A DNA stretch of 64,000 nucleotides from Candidatus Limiplasma pullicola (lineage in GTDB: Bacteria; Bacillota; Clostridia; Christensenellales; Aristaeellaceae). Shown here piece after piece: positions 15,746-24,266 of the stretch. Under the pieces are notes generated by a model. The model did no database searches, had not been told where the DNA came from, and saw only the letters and a program-made list of their open reading frames with translations. The stretch lies in NCBI GenBank assembly GCA_018710985.1, contig DVIV01000050.1:1-64000 (forward strand). The letters are read 5' to 3'. The translations under genes were made by a program, and so were the position numbers. Each line of letters opens with the position of its first letter. Positions within the stretch are counted from its first letter, which is position 1.

Positions 15746-17092
15746 TCAATGGGCTCCTTTCTTCGCGGCGGCTTCCTTGCGCCGCTGTGTGATGATGCGC
15801 TTGGCCACGCGGCAGCTCTGGGTCAGATTGCGCTTGGCAGGGCATGAGAAGGTGCATGCGCCGCACTCGATGCAGTTGAGGGCATTGAGCTTTTCCGCGG
15901 CTTCAAAGAGATCCTTGCGCACCGCGCGGTCGATAGCCGCGGGAGCCAGGTGCATCGGGCAGGCGTTCATGCAGCGCGCGCAGCGGATGCAGGGGCTTTC
16001 ATCGGCCAGAGCGCCCAGCTTGTCCAACGCCACGATGCCGCTGCATCCCTTCGTAACAGGGATGTCCTCGCGGCTGATGGCCATGCCCATCATGGGGCCG
16101 CCGTAAATCAGCATCTTGGTTTCAGGCAGCAGGCCCTTGGAGGTATCCAGCAGCCATTCCACCGGCGTGCCGATGCGCACCAGATAGTTGGCGGGGTTTT
16201 GCACGCACCCCCCCACCGTGACCACGCGGTCCACGATGGGCCGGCCCTCGTAAGCGGCACGGCACAGCGCATGGCAGGTGCCCACGTTGGACACCACAAC
16301 GCCGATGTCCAGCGGCAGTCCGCCCATCTTGACCGTACGGCCCGTCAGGGCATAAACGAGCTGTTTTTCACCGCCCTGCGGGTATTTGGTCTTCAGCGCC
16401 GTAACGCTGAACTCGCTATATTTCCCGCAGGCCTTGCGCATGGCTTCCACGGCGTCGGGCTTGTTGTCCTCAATGCCAATCATCACCCGTTCGATGCCCA
16501 GCACCTTCTGGATGATACGCGCACCGGAGACAATCTGATCCGCATGCTCCAGCATCAGCCGGTGGTCCGCTGACAGATAGGGCTCGCATTCCGCGCCATT
16601 GAGCACCAGCGTGTCCACCTTTTTGCCGGCGGGCACGTTAAGCTTGACCGCCGTGGGGAATGTGGCGCCGCCCAGACCCACGATGCCCATGCGCCGGGCA
16701 AGGTCGGAAAGCTCCTGCACGGTCATGGATTCAGGGTTGGCCACAGGGGTCAGCGGCACCCATTCGTCCTTAAAATCATTATCAATGATGACGCACATCT
16801 GCTGGGTGCCGTTTGCCAGGATGCAGGGCTGACAATCGACGACCTGACCAGAGATGGAGGCATGTACTGCGGCGCTCATCACGCCAACCGGCTCGCCGAT
16901 CATCTGGCCCGTTTTGACGGTGTCCCCCTTACTTACCAACGGCTTGCAGGGCGCTCCGATATGCTGCTGCAAGGGGATGGCCACGCGCGACGGCTGCGGC
17001 GCTTCCACGATGGACAGCCCGGCGGTAGCCGCCTTGCCGCCTCTTCCCTCATGCGGATGAATTCCGCCGGGAAAATTGTGTACGGTGCTCAT
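15746..17092 (-). CDS. rnfC: Rnf complex subunit C, NADH-binding
   Basis: A 448-residue peripheral subunit that binds FMN and NAD(H). It starts with the family's 'HNFPGGIHPHEGR', has the flavin/NADH region near 'GGATFPTAVKL', and carries two [4Fe-4S] motifs near the C-terminus ('CIRCARCMNACP', 'CIECGACTFSCP'). The ATG at 17092 ('MSTVHNF') has AGGAAGGA upstream; a longer frame to 17155 lacks one. It is the first gene of the operon; a TATACT box at 17149-17144 is a candidate -10 with a poor -35. Confidence 0.95.
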   Translation of the reverse strand: MSTVHNFPGGIHPHEGRGGKAATAGLSIVEAPQPSRVAIPLQQHIGAPCKPLVSKGDTVKTGQMIGEPVGVMSAAVHASISGQVVDCQPCILANGTQQMCVIIDNDFKDEWVPLTPVANPESMTVQELSDLARRMGIVGLGGATFPTAVKLNVPAGKKVDTLVLNGAECEPYLSADHRLMLEHADQIVSGARIIQKVLGIERVMIGIEDNKPDAVEAMRKACGKYSEFSVTALKTKYPQGGEKQLVYALTGRTVKMGGLPLDIGVVVSNVGTCHALCRAAYEGRPIVDRVVTVGGCVQNPANYLVRIGTPVEWLLDTSKGLLPETKMLIYGGPMMGMAISREDIPVTKGCSGIVALDKLGALADESPCIRCARCMNACPMHLAPAAIDRAVRKDLFEAAEKLNALNCIECGACTFSCPAKRNLTQSCRVAKRIITQRRKEAAAKKGAH

Positions 17093-17197
17093 GCTCTCTC
17101 GTCCTTCCTGAACTGTTTTACCTGTGCGATTACGCCATACATTAGTATAGCACATTCTGCTTGATGGGGAAAGGTTTTTTTGAATTTCCCAAGCGCT

Positions 17198-18910
17198 TTA
17201 TGTGCCCTTTTTCCATTTTTGGGCCGCAAGCAGCAGTGCGCGCGCGTGCGCCATTCCGCTTTCCTGCTGGCTTTCGGTCACGCCGATCAGCCGGGCCACC
17301 TCTTCTACGCGCCCCTCATCATCAAGCAGCCGCACCGTGGTATGGGTACGCCCCTGAGAAACCTGCTTCTGCACCAGATACTGCGCATCCGCCATGGCGG
17401 CGATCTGCGCCAGATGCGTCACGCACAGCACCTGGTGATAGCGGCCGATGGAAGCCATCTTTTCCGCCACAGCCTGCGCCACATGGCCGCTGATGCCGGT
17501 GTCGATCTCGTCAAAGATCATGCAGGGGATGCCGTCATGTTCCGCGCCCGCCGCCTTCATCGCCAGCATCAGCCGGGAAAGCTCGCCGCCGGAAGCGGTT
17601 TTGTCAAGCGGATTGAGCGGCTCGCCGGGATTGGGGGCGATGTAGAAGCACACATGGTCGTCTCCCCTGGGCGTGGGCACCCTTTTGCGGCCCGGCTCCG
17701 GCGGCTCAAAGACGCATGCGAAGCGCGTGCTCTGCATTCCCAGATCCCGAAGCTGCGCCTCCATAAGGCGCTCAAACCGGGCTGCAAGCGCCTCTCGCGC
17801 CTGGGTCAGCAGCGCCGCCTCGGCGCGGTACGCCTTGAGCTTTTCCTTATAATCCGCCTCAGCGCGCCGCAATCGGTCCTCCATGCCCTCCAGGCGGTTG
17901 AGCTCACTCTTCATCTCCTCGTGGTGCGCGGCCAGCTCGTCCGCCGACATGCCGTAGCGACGCTCCAACCGGCGAATCAGGTCCAGCCGTTCCTGCACGG
18001 CCTCGTTGCGTTCCGGATCAAAGCTTTCGTTCTCCAGCACGTCGCGCAGCTCGATGCCCATTTCCTCCGTTTCGTAGAACGCCGAGGACAGCCGGTCCGC
18101 CAGCGCCTTGTAGCGCGGGTCCAGCTCCTCGATTCTGCGCATGGCCTCCATGGCGTCACGCAGCTGGTCCATGGCGCTGGCTGCCCGGCCGCCGCCCATC
18201 ACCGCCGCATAGGCGGTTCGTACTGCGCCGTCAATGCGCTCGGCGCTGGCAAAGCGGGCCCGTTCGGCCGTCAGGCGCTCCGTCTCCCCCGGCACAAGCT
18301 GCGCCGCATCCAGTTCCCGCACGCGGGTCTCCAGATATTCCTGCCGCTGGGCGCGCTGCTCGTTTTCCTTGCGAAGCGCGGAAAAGCGGCTGCTGCTTTC
18401 GCGCCACTGGCGGTAGCGCTCCTCCACCCGGCGCTTTTGCTCCCCAAAGGCAGCATCTCCGAAGGAATCAAGAAATGCCATGTGGTTTTTCGCATCCAGC
18501 AGGCTCTGGTGGGCATGCTGGCCATGCACGTCCACCAGCAGGTCCGTCAGATGGCGCAGAAAGGCCAGCGGAACAATGACCCCGCACACGCGGCACAGAT
18601 TGCGCTCGCCCGTGGAGATTTCGCGCTGAATGCTGATCAGCCCGCCCTCGGCCTCAAGCTGCTGCTCAGCCAGCACAGCCGCCGCCTGCGGGCAGTCGGA
18701 AATATCCACCAGCGCTTCCACATAGGCACGATCGCATCCCGAACGGATCAGGCTCCGGTCGGCGCGCTCGCCCAGCACCAGGTTGATGCTGTCGACAATG
18801 ATGGACTTGCCTGCGCCGGTTTCGCCGCTGAGCACCTGCATGCCTTTTTGAAATTCAATTTGAAGCTGCTCGATCAGCGCGATGTTGCGCACCGTCATGG
18901 ACACAAGCAC
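17198..18910 (-). CDS. recN: DNA repair protein RecN
   Basis: A 570-residue SMC-like ATPase for double-strand-break repair. The Walker A 'SGETGAGKS' is at about residues 28-36, a coiled coil spans about 150-370, and the signature 'TASGGELSRLMLA' and Walker B 'CMIFDEIDTGISG' are in the C-terminal half. The start is a GTG at 18910 with AAGGAG nine bases upstream; the internal ATG is too far from it. It is the last gene of nadK-argR-recN, an order common in Firmicutes. Confidence 0.96.
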   Translation of the reverse strand: MLVSMTVRNIALIEQLQIEFQKGMQVLSGETGAGKSIIVDSINLVLGERADRSLIRSGCDRAYVEALVDISDCPQAAAVLAEQQLEAEGGLISIQREISTGERNLCRVCGVIVPLAFLRHLTDLLVDVHGQHAHQSLLDAKNHMAFLDSFGDAAFGEQKRRVEERYRQWRESSSRFSALRKENEQRAQRQEYLETRVRELDAAQLVPGETERLTAERARFASAERIDGAVRTAYAAVMGGGRAASAMDQLRDAMEAMRRIEELDPRYKALADRLSSAFYETEEMGIELRDVLENESFDPERNEAVQERLDLIRRLERRYGMSADELAAHHEEMKSELNRLEGMEDRLRRAEADYKEKLKAYRAEAALLTQAREALAARFERLMEAQLRDLGMQSTRFACVFEPPEPGRKRVPTPRGDDHVCFYIAPNPGEPLNPLDKTASGGELSRLMLAMKAAGAEHDGIPCMIFDEIDTGISGHVAQAVAEKMASIGRYHQVLCVTHLAQIAAMADAQYLVQKQVSQGRTHTTVRLLDDEGRVEEVARLIGVTESQQESGMAHARALLLAAQKWKKGT

Positions 18911-18944
18911 AGGCCGTTTCTCCTTTCCCCCGTGTTAAAGGCGT

Positions 18945-19397
18945 TCACCGGCGAATCATGGCATTGAGCCGCTCCATCACCGGGCGAACCTCCTCGACAG
19001 AACGCACGATCATCAGAATGGTGTTGTCGCCGGCAATGGTGCCCAGCACCTCCGGCCATTGCAGGCTGTCGATGGTTTCCGCGGCAATATTGGCGCTGGC
19101 CGGCAGGGTGCGGACGATGATCTGGTTATATGCGCTGACCATGCTGATGACCGTTTCGCTGAACATGCGGATCAGCCGCTCGTTCAGCCCGTTTTCACCC
19201 TTTTCGGCGGTGGCATAGCGGTAGCTGCCGTCGGGCGCAAGCGCCTTCACCAGCCTGAGTTCCTTGATATCGCGCGAAACGGTGGCCTGTGTCACCTGAA
19301 ATCCCCGCAGGCGCAGCGCGTCAGCAAGGTCCTCCTGCGTTTCGATGCTTTTTTCCGCGATGATCTCCAAAATGGCAATTTGCCGCGCAGATTTCAT
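18945..19397 (-). CDS. argR: Arginine repressor ArgR/AhrC
   Basis: A 150-residue arginine-dependent regulator. The winged-helix domain covers residues 1-70 ('GFQVTQATVSRDIKELRLVK') and the hexamerisation/arginine-binding domain follows ('GTIAGDNTILMIVRS'). The ATG at 19397 has AAGGAG 11 bases upstream; a TTG at 19406 would be too close to it. Two ARG boxes overlap the promoter upstream of nadK, so ArgR probably controls its own operon. Confidence 0.95.
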   Translation of the reverse strand: MKSARQIAILEIIAEKSIETQEDLADALRLRGFQVTQATVSRDIKELRLVKALAPDGSYRYATAEKGENGLNERLIRMFSETVISMVSAYNQIIVRTLPASANIAAETIDSLQWPEVLGTIAGDNTILMIVRSVEEVRPVMERLNAMIRR

Positions 19398-19415
19398 GTA
19401 CCTCAACGCTCCTTG

Positions 19416-20255
19416 TTAGCGAGTCCATTCGGACAGTTTAATGCGAATCGTGCTGAAGAAACTCTTGGGACCCAGGCGGATAAAGCGCGCCGCGTGCTCC
19501 GCCCTTGTGATGGTGAGCGTCTGCCCGTCCGAGAAGCTCCAGGGCTTTCGTCCGTCCACGGACACCATGGCGCTGTATCCCCCATCCAGCCGTACCGTGA
19601 TGGTCTGGGCGGGCGATGTGACGACGGGCCTGTGCTGCAGCGAATGGGCGCAGATGGGCGTGAGCACCATGCACTCCACTTCCGGACAGACAAGCGGTCC
19701 GCCTGCCGAGAGTGAATAGCCTGTCGACCCAGTCGGTGTGGACACGATCAGTCCATCCGCGATAAAGGGGCCGACCCGGTCCCCATCCACCCATGCGTTG
19801 ACGCCGATGAGCCGGGAGTAGCCTCCGCGGCTGAGCACCACGTCGTTGAGGGCATAGTCCGTGCGGTCCCCCATGGACGCTTTGAGCATCATGCGCGTCT
19901 CCAGGGTGTATTCGTCGCGGGCCAGGCGGGCGCAGGCCTCTTCCAGCCGATCCAGCTCCACCTCGGTCAGAAAGCCCACCCGCCCTACGTTGACACCCAG
20001 CAGGGGCAGGTTGTGACGGACGGCCAGCGCATTGGCGCGCAGCAGGGTTCCGTCGCCGCCGACGGAGACAACCGCCTCGCACTGCTCCGGCGTCCGCTCG
20101 CACAGCGACGCACCGGCATCTCCGCCCAGCCGTTCCCGAATCCAGGGCTCCGCCGCAACCGCGATATGCGCATGTTCCAGCGCCTGCAATACCCTGCCCG
20201 CCAGCTCCCTTGCGTCCGGCTTTCGCTGGTGCATGAGCATATAGACTGATTTCAT
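19416..20255 (-). CDS. nadK: NAD kinase
   Basis: A 279-residue ATP-NAD kinase that makes NADP. Motifs: 'VSVGGDGTLLRA' with the GGDGT nucleotide site at 66-70, 'NVGRVGFLTEVE', 'NDVVLSRG' and 'TPTGSTGYSLSAGGP'. The ATG at 20255 has GGGGGAG at good spacing; the longer frame upstream would run through the promoter and ARG boxes. It is the first gene of the nadK-argR-recN unit. Confidence 0.96.
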   Translation of the reverse strand: MKSVYMLMHQRKPDARELAGRVLQALEHAHIAVAAEPWIRERLGGDAGASLCERTPEQCEAVVSVGGDGTLLRANALAVRHNLPLLGVNVGRVGFLTEVELDRLEEACARLARDEYTLETRMMLKASMGDRTDYALNDVVLSRGGYSRLIGVNAWVDGDRVGPFIADGLIVSTPTGSTGYSLSAGGPLVCPEVECMVLTPICAHSLQHRPVVTSPAQTITVRLDGGYSAMVSVDGRKPWSFSDGQTLTITRAEHAARFIRLGPKSFFSTIRIKLSEWTR

Positions 20256-20281
20256 ATGCGGCTCCCCCGCCTTTCGCGCAC

Positions 20282-20310
20282 AGTATAGCACGTTCTGCAT
20301 AAATATGCAA
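20282..20310 (-). promoter_or_regulatory. Promoter of nadK-argR-recN
   Basis: Minus strand TTGCAT (20310-20305), 17-base spacer, TATACT (20287-20282). The -35 element lies inside the first ARG box. Confidence 0.7.
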
Positions 20311-20329
20311 GAATGCATGTTTATGCAGA
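20294..20329. promoter_or_regulatory. Two adjacent ARG boxes (ArgR operator)
   Basis: TCTGCATAAATATGCAAG (20294-20311) matches 17 of 18 positions of the consensus TNTGNATWWWWATNCANA and AATGCATGTTTATGCAGA (20312-20329) matches 16. They are directly adjacent rather than 2-3 bases apart. They cover the -35 region of the promoter, so ArgR binding should repress nadK-argR-recN. Confidence 0.75.
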
Positions 20330-20341
20330 ATGTCGGTGTGT

Positions 20342-21151
20342 TCAGTTCAGTGTCGCGTGAGCCTGTTCCACCACCTGTGCGATGCGCTCCTGCGTAACGG
20401 CTGGCGCACCGGATGTATCGGGAAGCAGCTCCGCGATGTATTCGATATTCCCCTCCGGACCCGTCACGGGCGAAAAATCCACCTGTGACATCCGGTAACC
20501 AAAGCTGGGCGCAAAGGCGGCGACCTCCTCCACCACCTGCCGGTGCACACGTGGGTCGCGCACGACGCCTTTTTTGCCCACATTTTCCTTTCCCGCTTCA
20601 AACTGAGGCTTAATGAGAATGTAAAACCGCCCGCGATGCTCCATCAAATCCGCCGCGACCGGCAAAATGAGCCGCACGGAGATAAAGGATACGTCCATTA
20701 CGGTGATGTCCGGCACACAGGGCACCTCGGCATGGGTCAGATAGCGCGCGTTGGTGCGTTCCAGCACGGTCACGCGCTCATCGTTGCGGATTTTCCAGTC
20801 CAGCTGGCCATAGCCCACGTCGATGGCATACACATGCCGGGCGCCGTTTTGCAAAAGCACGTCCGTAAACCCGCCGGTAGCCGCGCCGATGTCCATGGCC
20901 ACCGCGTCCCGCACATCCGCGCCGAACACCCGCAGCGCCTTGTCGAGCTTCAGCGCTCCGCGGCCCACGAAGGGGTGCGCATGTCCGCGCACGGTCAGTT
21001 CCTCGTCCTCCCCCACCTTTTCGGAGGGCTTGAGCACCTTGACCTCCCGGCGGTAGACCTGACCCGCCATGATCAGCGCCTGGGCCTTTTCACGGCTGGG
21101 GGCCAGCCCCTGCCGCACCAGCGCCTGGTCCACCCGCAGCTTATCAGACAC
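20342..21151 (-). CDS. tlyA: TlyA-family rRNA 2'-O-methyltransferase
   Basis: A 269-residue protein: an N-terminal S4 RNA-binding domain (residues 1-65, 'LRVDQALVRQGLAPSREKAQ') and an FtsJ-like methyltransferase domain with the SAM motif 'DIGAATGGFTDVLL' and 'DITVMDVSFISVRL'. The family methylates 16S/23S rRNA riboses and is often annotated as hemolysin. The start is the GTG at 21151, overlapping the dxs stop by 8 bases; the frame further upstream lies inside dxs. Confidence 0.92.
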   Translation of the reverse strand: MSDKLRVDQALVRQGLAPSREKAQALIMAGQVYRREVKVLKPSEKVGEDEELTVRGHAHPFVGRGALKLDKALRVFGADVRDAVAMDIGAATGGFTDVLLQNGARHVYAIDVGYGQLDWKIRNDERVTVLERTNARYLTHAEVPCVPDITVMDVSFISVRLILPVAADLMEHRGRFYILIKPQFEAGKENVGKKGVVRDPRVHRQVVEEVAAFAPSFGYRMSQVDFSPVTGPEGNIEYIAELLPDTSGAPAVTQERIAQVVEQAHATLN

Positions 21152-23024
21152 AGCACACGCCTGCCTCTCTGACCGTTGCGCGCACCGCCTGTGCGATGCT
21201 CTCGTCATCCAGTCCCACATCCTTGAGCAGATGGGCATGATCGCCATGCTGCACAAAGAAGTCCCCCACGGCCAGCGTGCGGATGCGCGCCGTGGCGCCA
21301 ACGGCGGCGGCGTATTCCAGCACAGCGCTTCCAAAGCCGCCCATTGCCACGTGCTCCTCCAGCGTTACAACAGGGATTTTTCTGGCAAACAGTGCGTTCA
21401 GGCATGCGCCGTCCAGAGGCTTTACGGTGGATGCGTTGATCACCGACAGGTGGATCTCCTCGGCCGCCAGCCGTTCCGCCACACGAAGCGCCGCCGCCGT
21501 CATCGTGCCCGTGGCAACCAGCGCCGCATCCGCTCCATGGCGAAGGGTTTTCCAGCAGCCGATTTCAAAGCCGTCCACCGCATAGCCTTCCGGCAGGCAT
21601 TCGGCGTTTTTGGGGTAGCGGATGGCGCAGGGTGCGCCAAGCCGCAGCGCCGCCGGAATCATGGCCTGCAGCTCGGCCGCATCGGCAGGGGCCAGCACCG
21701 TCATGTTGGGAATGTGACGCAGATAGGCGAAGTCATATAGCCCCTGATGCGACTGGCCATCCTCATTGGAGATGCCGGCCCGGTCCAGCATGAGCACCAC
21801 GGGCAGCTTTTGAATGCACACGTCATGCAGTACCTGGTCGTACCCTCGCTGCAAAAACGTGGAATACACAAAGAAGAACGGCCGAAGCCCACCGGAAGCC
21901 ATGCCTGCGCACAGCGTGACGGCATGCTCCTCCGCAATGCCCACGTCAAAATGCCGGGTGGGAAACGCCTGCTCAAACAGATGCGTGCAGGTGCCCAGCG
22001 GCATGGCGGCCGTAACCGCCACAATGCGTTCATCCTGACGCGCCAGATCAATGAGGGTGTGCATGGCAACCTCGCCATTGGCCTGACGGCTGCCGCCGCT
22101 GACCTCGCCGGTTTCCACCAAAAACGGCGGTGTGCCGTGAAAATCCTCCGGGCGCCGCTCGGCGCGGTTATATCCGTATCCCTTTTTGGTGGCGCAGTGA
22201 ATGACCACGGGCTCATCCAGCTGCTTGGCCTGCCTGAGCATGTTTTCCACCGCGGCCAGGTTGTTTCCGTCGATGGGGCCGAGATAGCGGAACCCCAGCG
22301 CAGAAAAAAAGCCCTCATCCACGAAGATGCTCTTGATCATTCGCTTGGTGGTATGGATGATGCGATACAGCGGCTGGCCAAGGACGGGGATGCGGTTCAG
22401 CCGGCTTTTGACGCGCTTTTTGGTGCTGTTCCATCCCACGCTGGCGCGAAGGCTGGAAAGGTGCTTGCTCAAAGCGCCCACGTTCTGGGCGATGGACATT
22501 TCGTTGTCGTTGAGCACCAGAATCAGGCGGGTTTTGGAATTGCCGCAGTCATTCAGGGCCTCGTAACACATGCCGCCCGTCAGAGCGCCATCCCCCACCA
22601 CGGCCACCACATGATGCTTTTCGCCCCGCGCGTCACGTGCGCGCGCAAAGCCCAGGGCGGCGGAAATCGCCGTGGAGGCATGCCCGGCTTCAAAGCAGTC
22701 GTATATGCTTTCGCTCCGGCGGGGAAAGCCCGACAGGCCGTTGTAGGTGCGCAGCGTATCAAAGGCCTCGTAGCGCCCCGTAATCAGCTTGTGCGCATAG
22801 GCCTGATGGCCGACATCGAAAAGGATTTTGTCCTTTGGCGTATCGAACACACGGTGCAGCGCCAGCGTAATCTCCACCATGCCCAGATTGGAGGACAGGT
22901 GGCCGCCGTTTTGCGATACCGTCTGAATAATCTTCGTGCGGATGTCGTCCGCCAGCTCCTCGCACTCCTCGCGCGAAAGGCCGCGGATATCCGCCGGGTC
23001 CTTGATCTGCGATAATTCTGCCAT
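21144..23024 (-). CDS. dxs: 1-deoxy-D-xylulose-5-phosphate synthase
   Basis: A 626-residue thiamine-diphosphate enzyme, first step of the MEP isoprenoid pathway (pyruvate plus glyceraldehyde-3-phosphate). The ThDP motif 'GDGALTGGMCYEALN' is near residues 150-165, substrate-site 'DVGHQAYAHKLITGR' near 65-80, and the transketolase Pyr domain with 'GIAEEHAVTLCAGMA' follows. Length is normal. Start ATG follows AAAGGAG. It is coupled to tlyA, as in many Firmicutes. Confidence 0.97.
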   Translation of the reverse strand: MAELSQIKDPADIRGLSREECEELADDIRTKIIQTVSQNGGHLSSNLGMVEITLALHRVFDTPKDKILFDVGHQAYAHKLITGRYEAFDTLRTYNGLSGFPRRSESIYDCFEAGHASTAISAALGFARARDARGEKHHVVAVVGDGALTGGMCYEALNDCGNSKTRLILVLNDNEMSIAQNVGALSKHLSSLRASVGWNSTKKRVKSRLNRIPVLGQPLYRIIHTTKRMIKSIFVDEGFFSALGFRYLGPIDGNNLAAVENMLRQAKQLDEPVVIHCATKKGYGYNRAERRPEDFHGTPPFLVETGEVSGGSRQANGEVAMHTLIDLARQDERIVAVTAAMPLGTCTHLFEQAFPTRHFDVGIAEEHAVTLCAGMASGGLRPFFFVYSTFLQRGYDQVLHDVCIQKLPVVLMLDRAGISNEDGQSHQGLYDFAYLRHIPNMTVLAPADAAELQAMIPAALRLGAPCAIRYPKNAECLPEGYAVDGFEIGCWKTLRHGADAALVATGTMTAAALRVAERLAAEEIHLSVINASTVKPLDGACLNALFARKIPVVTLEEHVAMGGFGSAVLEYAAAVGATARIRTLAVGDFFVQHGDHAHLLKDVGLDDESIAQAVRATVREAGVCCV

Positions 23025-23042
23025 AGTGCTCCTTTGTGCGCC

Positions 23043-24251
23043 TCAGGCGTTTTTCAGCCCCGCTTTGCTTCCAGCCTTGCCGCCCAGCGAAATGTTGCTC
23101 AAAATATCGGAAGAATAGGCATAGTTGCTGTCGTCCTTATCCTTTTGCGCCTCCATGGCGCAGCGGACCATTTCATCAATCAGCCTGCTGTAAGGCAAGC
23201 CGCAGGCCTCCCACAGGTAAAACGCCAGCGAGCCGGGGATGGTGTTGATTTCGGTGATGTACAGGCCATCGGACGCGGCGTCGTACATGTAGTCGATGCG
23301 CACCACGCCCTTGCAGTCCATATCATTGAAGATATCGACGGAAAGGGCACGGATTTTGTCGCGCAGCTCCGGCTCGATGGGCGCGGGCAAAACGCGCTTG
23401 AGCGAGGCCATGCCCTTGGTGGAGCTTCCCGCCATGTATTTGTCCATAAAGGTCAGCAGGTCACCGCCGGAAATGGGCATTTCAATTTCGCTGGCCTGCG
23501 CCTTTCCGTCATAGCCAAGCACGGAGCAGTTCAGCTCCAGCGGGTCCTCCAGGCCCTTTTCCACCAGCACCTTTCGGTCAAACTCAAAGGCGAGCTTCAG
23601 CGATTCCTCCAGGGCCGCACGGTCCCTGGCCTTGGTCACGCCGATGGAGGAGCCCAGAGAGGCGGGCTTGACAAACACGGGATACGGCAGTTCCTTCTCG
23701 ATCTGGTCCATCACCGCCGTGGGATCATCGTCCCAGGCGCGGCGCAGGAACCAGCAGCTCGGCAGCACCGGGAAGCCCGCCCCGCGGAAGTACTGCTTCA
23801 TATAGACCTTATCCATGCCCATGGCGCTCGCTCCCACGCCGGAGGAGGCGTAGGGAATGTTGCACAGCTCCAGAAGGCCCTGAATGGTGCCGTCCTCGCC
23901 ATGCATGCCATGGAATACAGGAATCACGCAATCCAACCGGGCCACGATCACCTCGCGGTCCTTGCCCAGCAGGCCCTTGCCATGCTCCAGCCGCGTGAGC
24001 GCGCCGGAGCCGGAGGTGATATCCAGATTGACGCGCACCACGCCCTTGCGGTTTTCGTCAAAGGGCGTGTAGGCGGAGATCTCAAACAGCGCGTCGCCGG
24101 TGAACCATTCGCCCCTTTTGCTGATATAGATGGGGATGATGTCGTAAAGCTGACGGTCGGCGGCGCGCATAAGCTGCACGGCGCTGATGATGGACACCTC
24201 GTGCTCACAGCTGCGGCTGCCGAACATCACACCCAGTTGAATCTTGCTCAT
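23043..24251 (-). CDS. ddl: D-alanine--D-alanine ligase
   Basis: A 402-residue ATP-grasp ligase that joins two D-alanines for peptidoglycan. Family motifs: 'GSRSCEHEVSIISAV' at the start, 'HGEDGTIQGLLEL', 'VKPASLGSSIGV' and 'ITEINTIPGS'. It is about 40 residues longer than most Ddl, partly a low-complexity lysine/glycine tail after residue 375. It precedes the MurF-like gene, so consecutive peptidoglycan steps are adjacent. Confidence 0.93.
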   Translation of the reverse strand: MSKIQLGVMFGSRSCEHEVSIISAVQLMRAADRQLYDIIPIYISKRGEWFTGDALFEISAYTPFDENRKGVVRVNLDITSGSGALTRLEHGKGLLGKDREVIVARLDCVIPVFHGMHGEDGTIQGLLELCNIPYASSGVGASAMGMDKVYMKQYFRGAGFPVLPSCWFLRRAWDDDPTAVMDQIEKELPYPVFVKPASLGSSIGVTKARDRAALEESLKLAFEFDRKVLVEKGLEDPLELNCSVLGYDGKAQASEIEMPISGGDLLTFMDKYMAGSSTKGMASLKRVLPAPIEPELRDKIRALSVDIFNDMDCKGVVRIDYMYDAASDGLYITEINTIPGSLAFYLWEACGLPYSRLIDEMVRCAMEAQKDKDDSNYAYSSDILSNISLGGKAGSKAGLKNA

Positions 24252-24266
24252 ATCCAGTTCCTCCAG

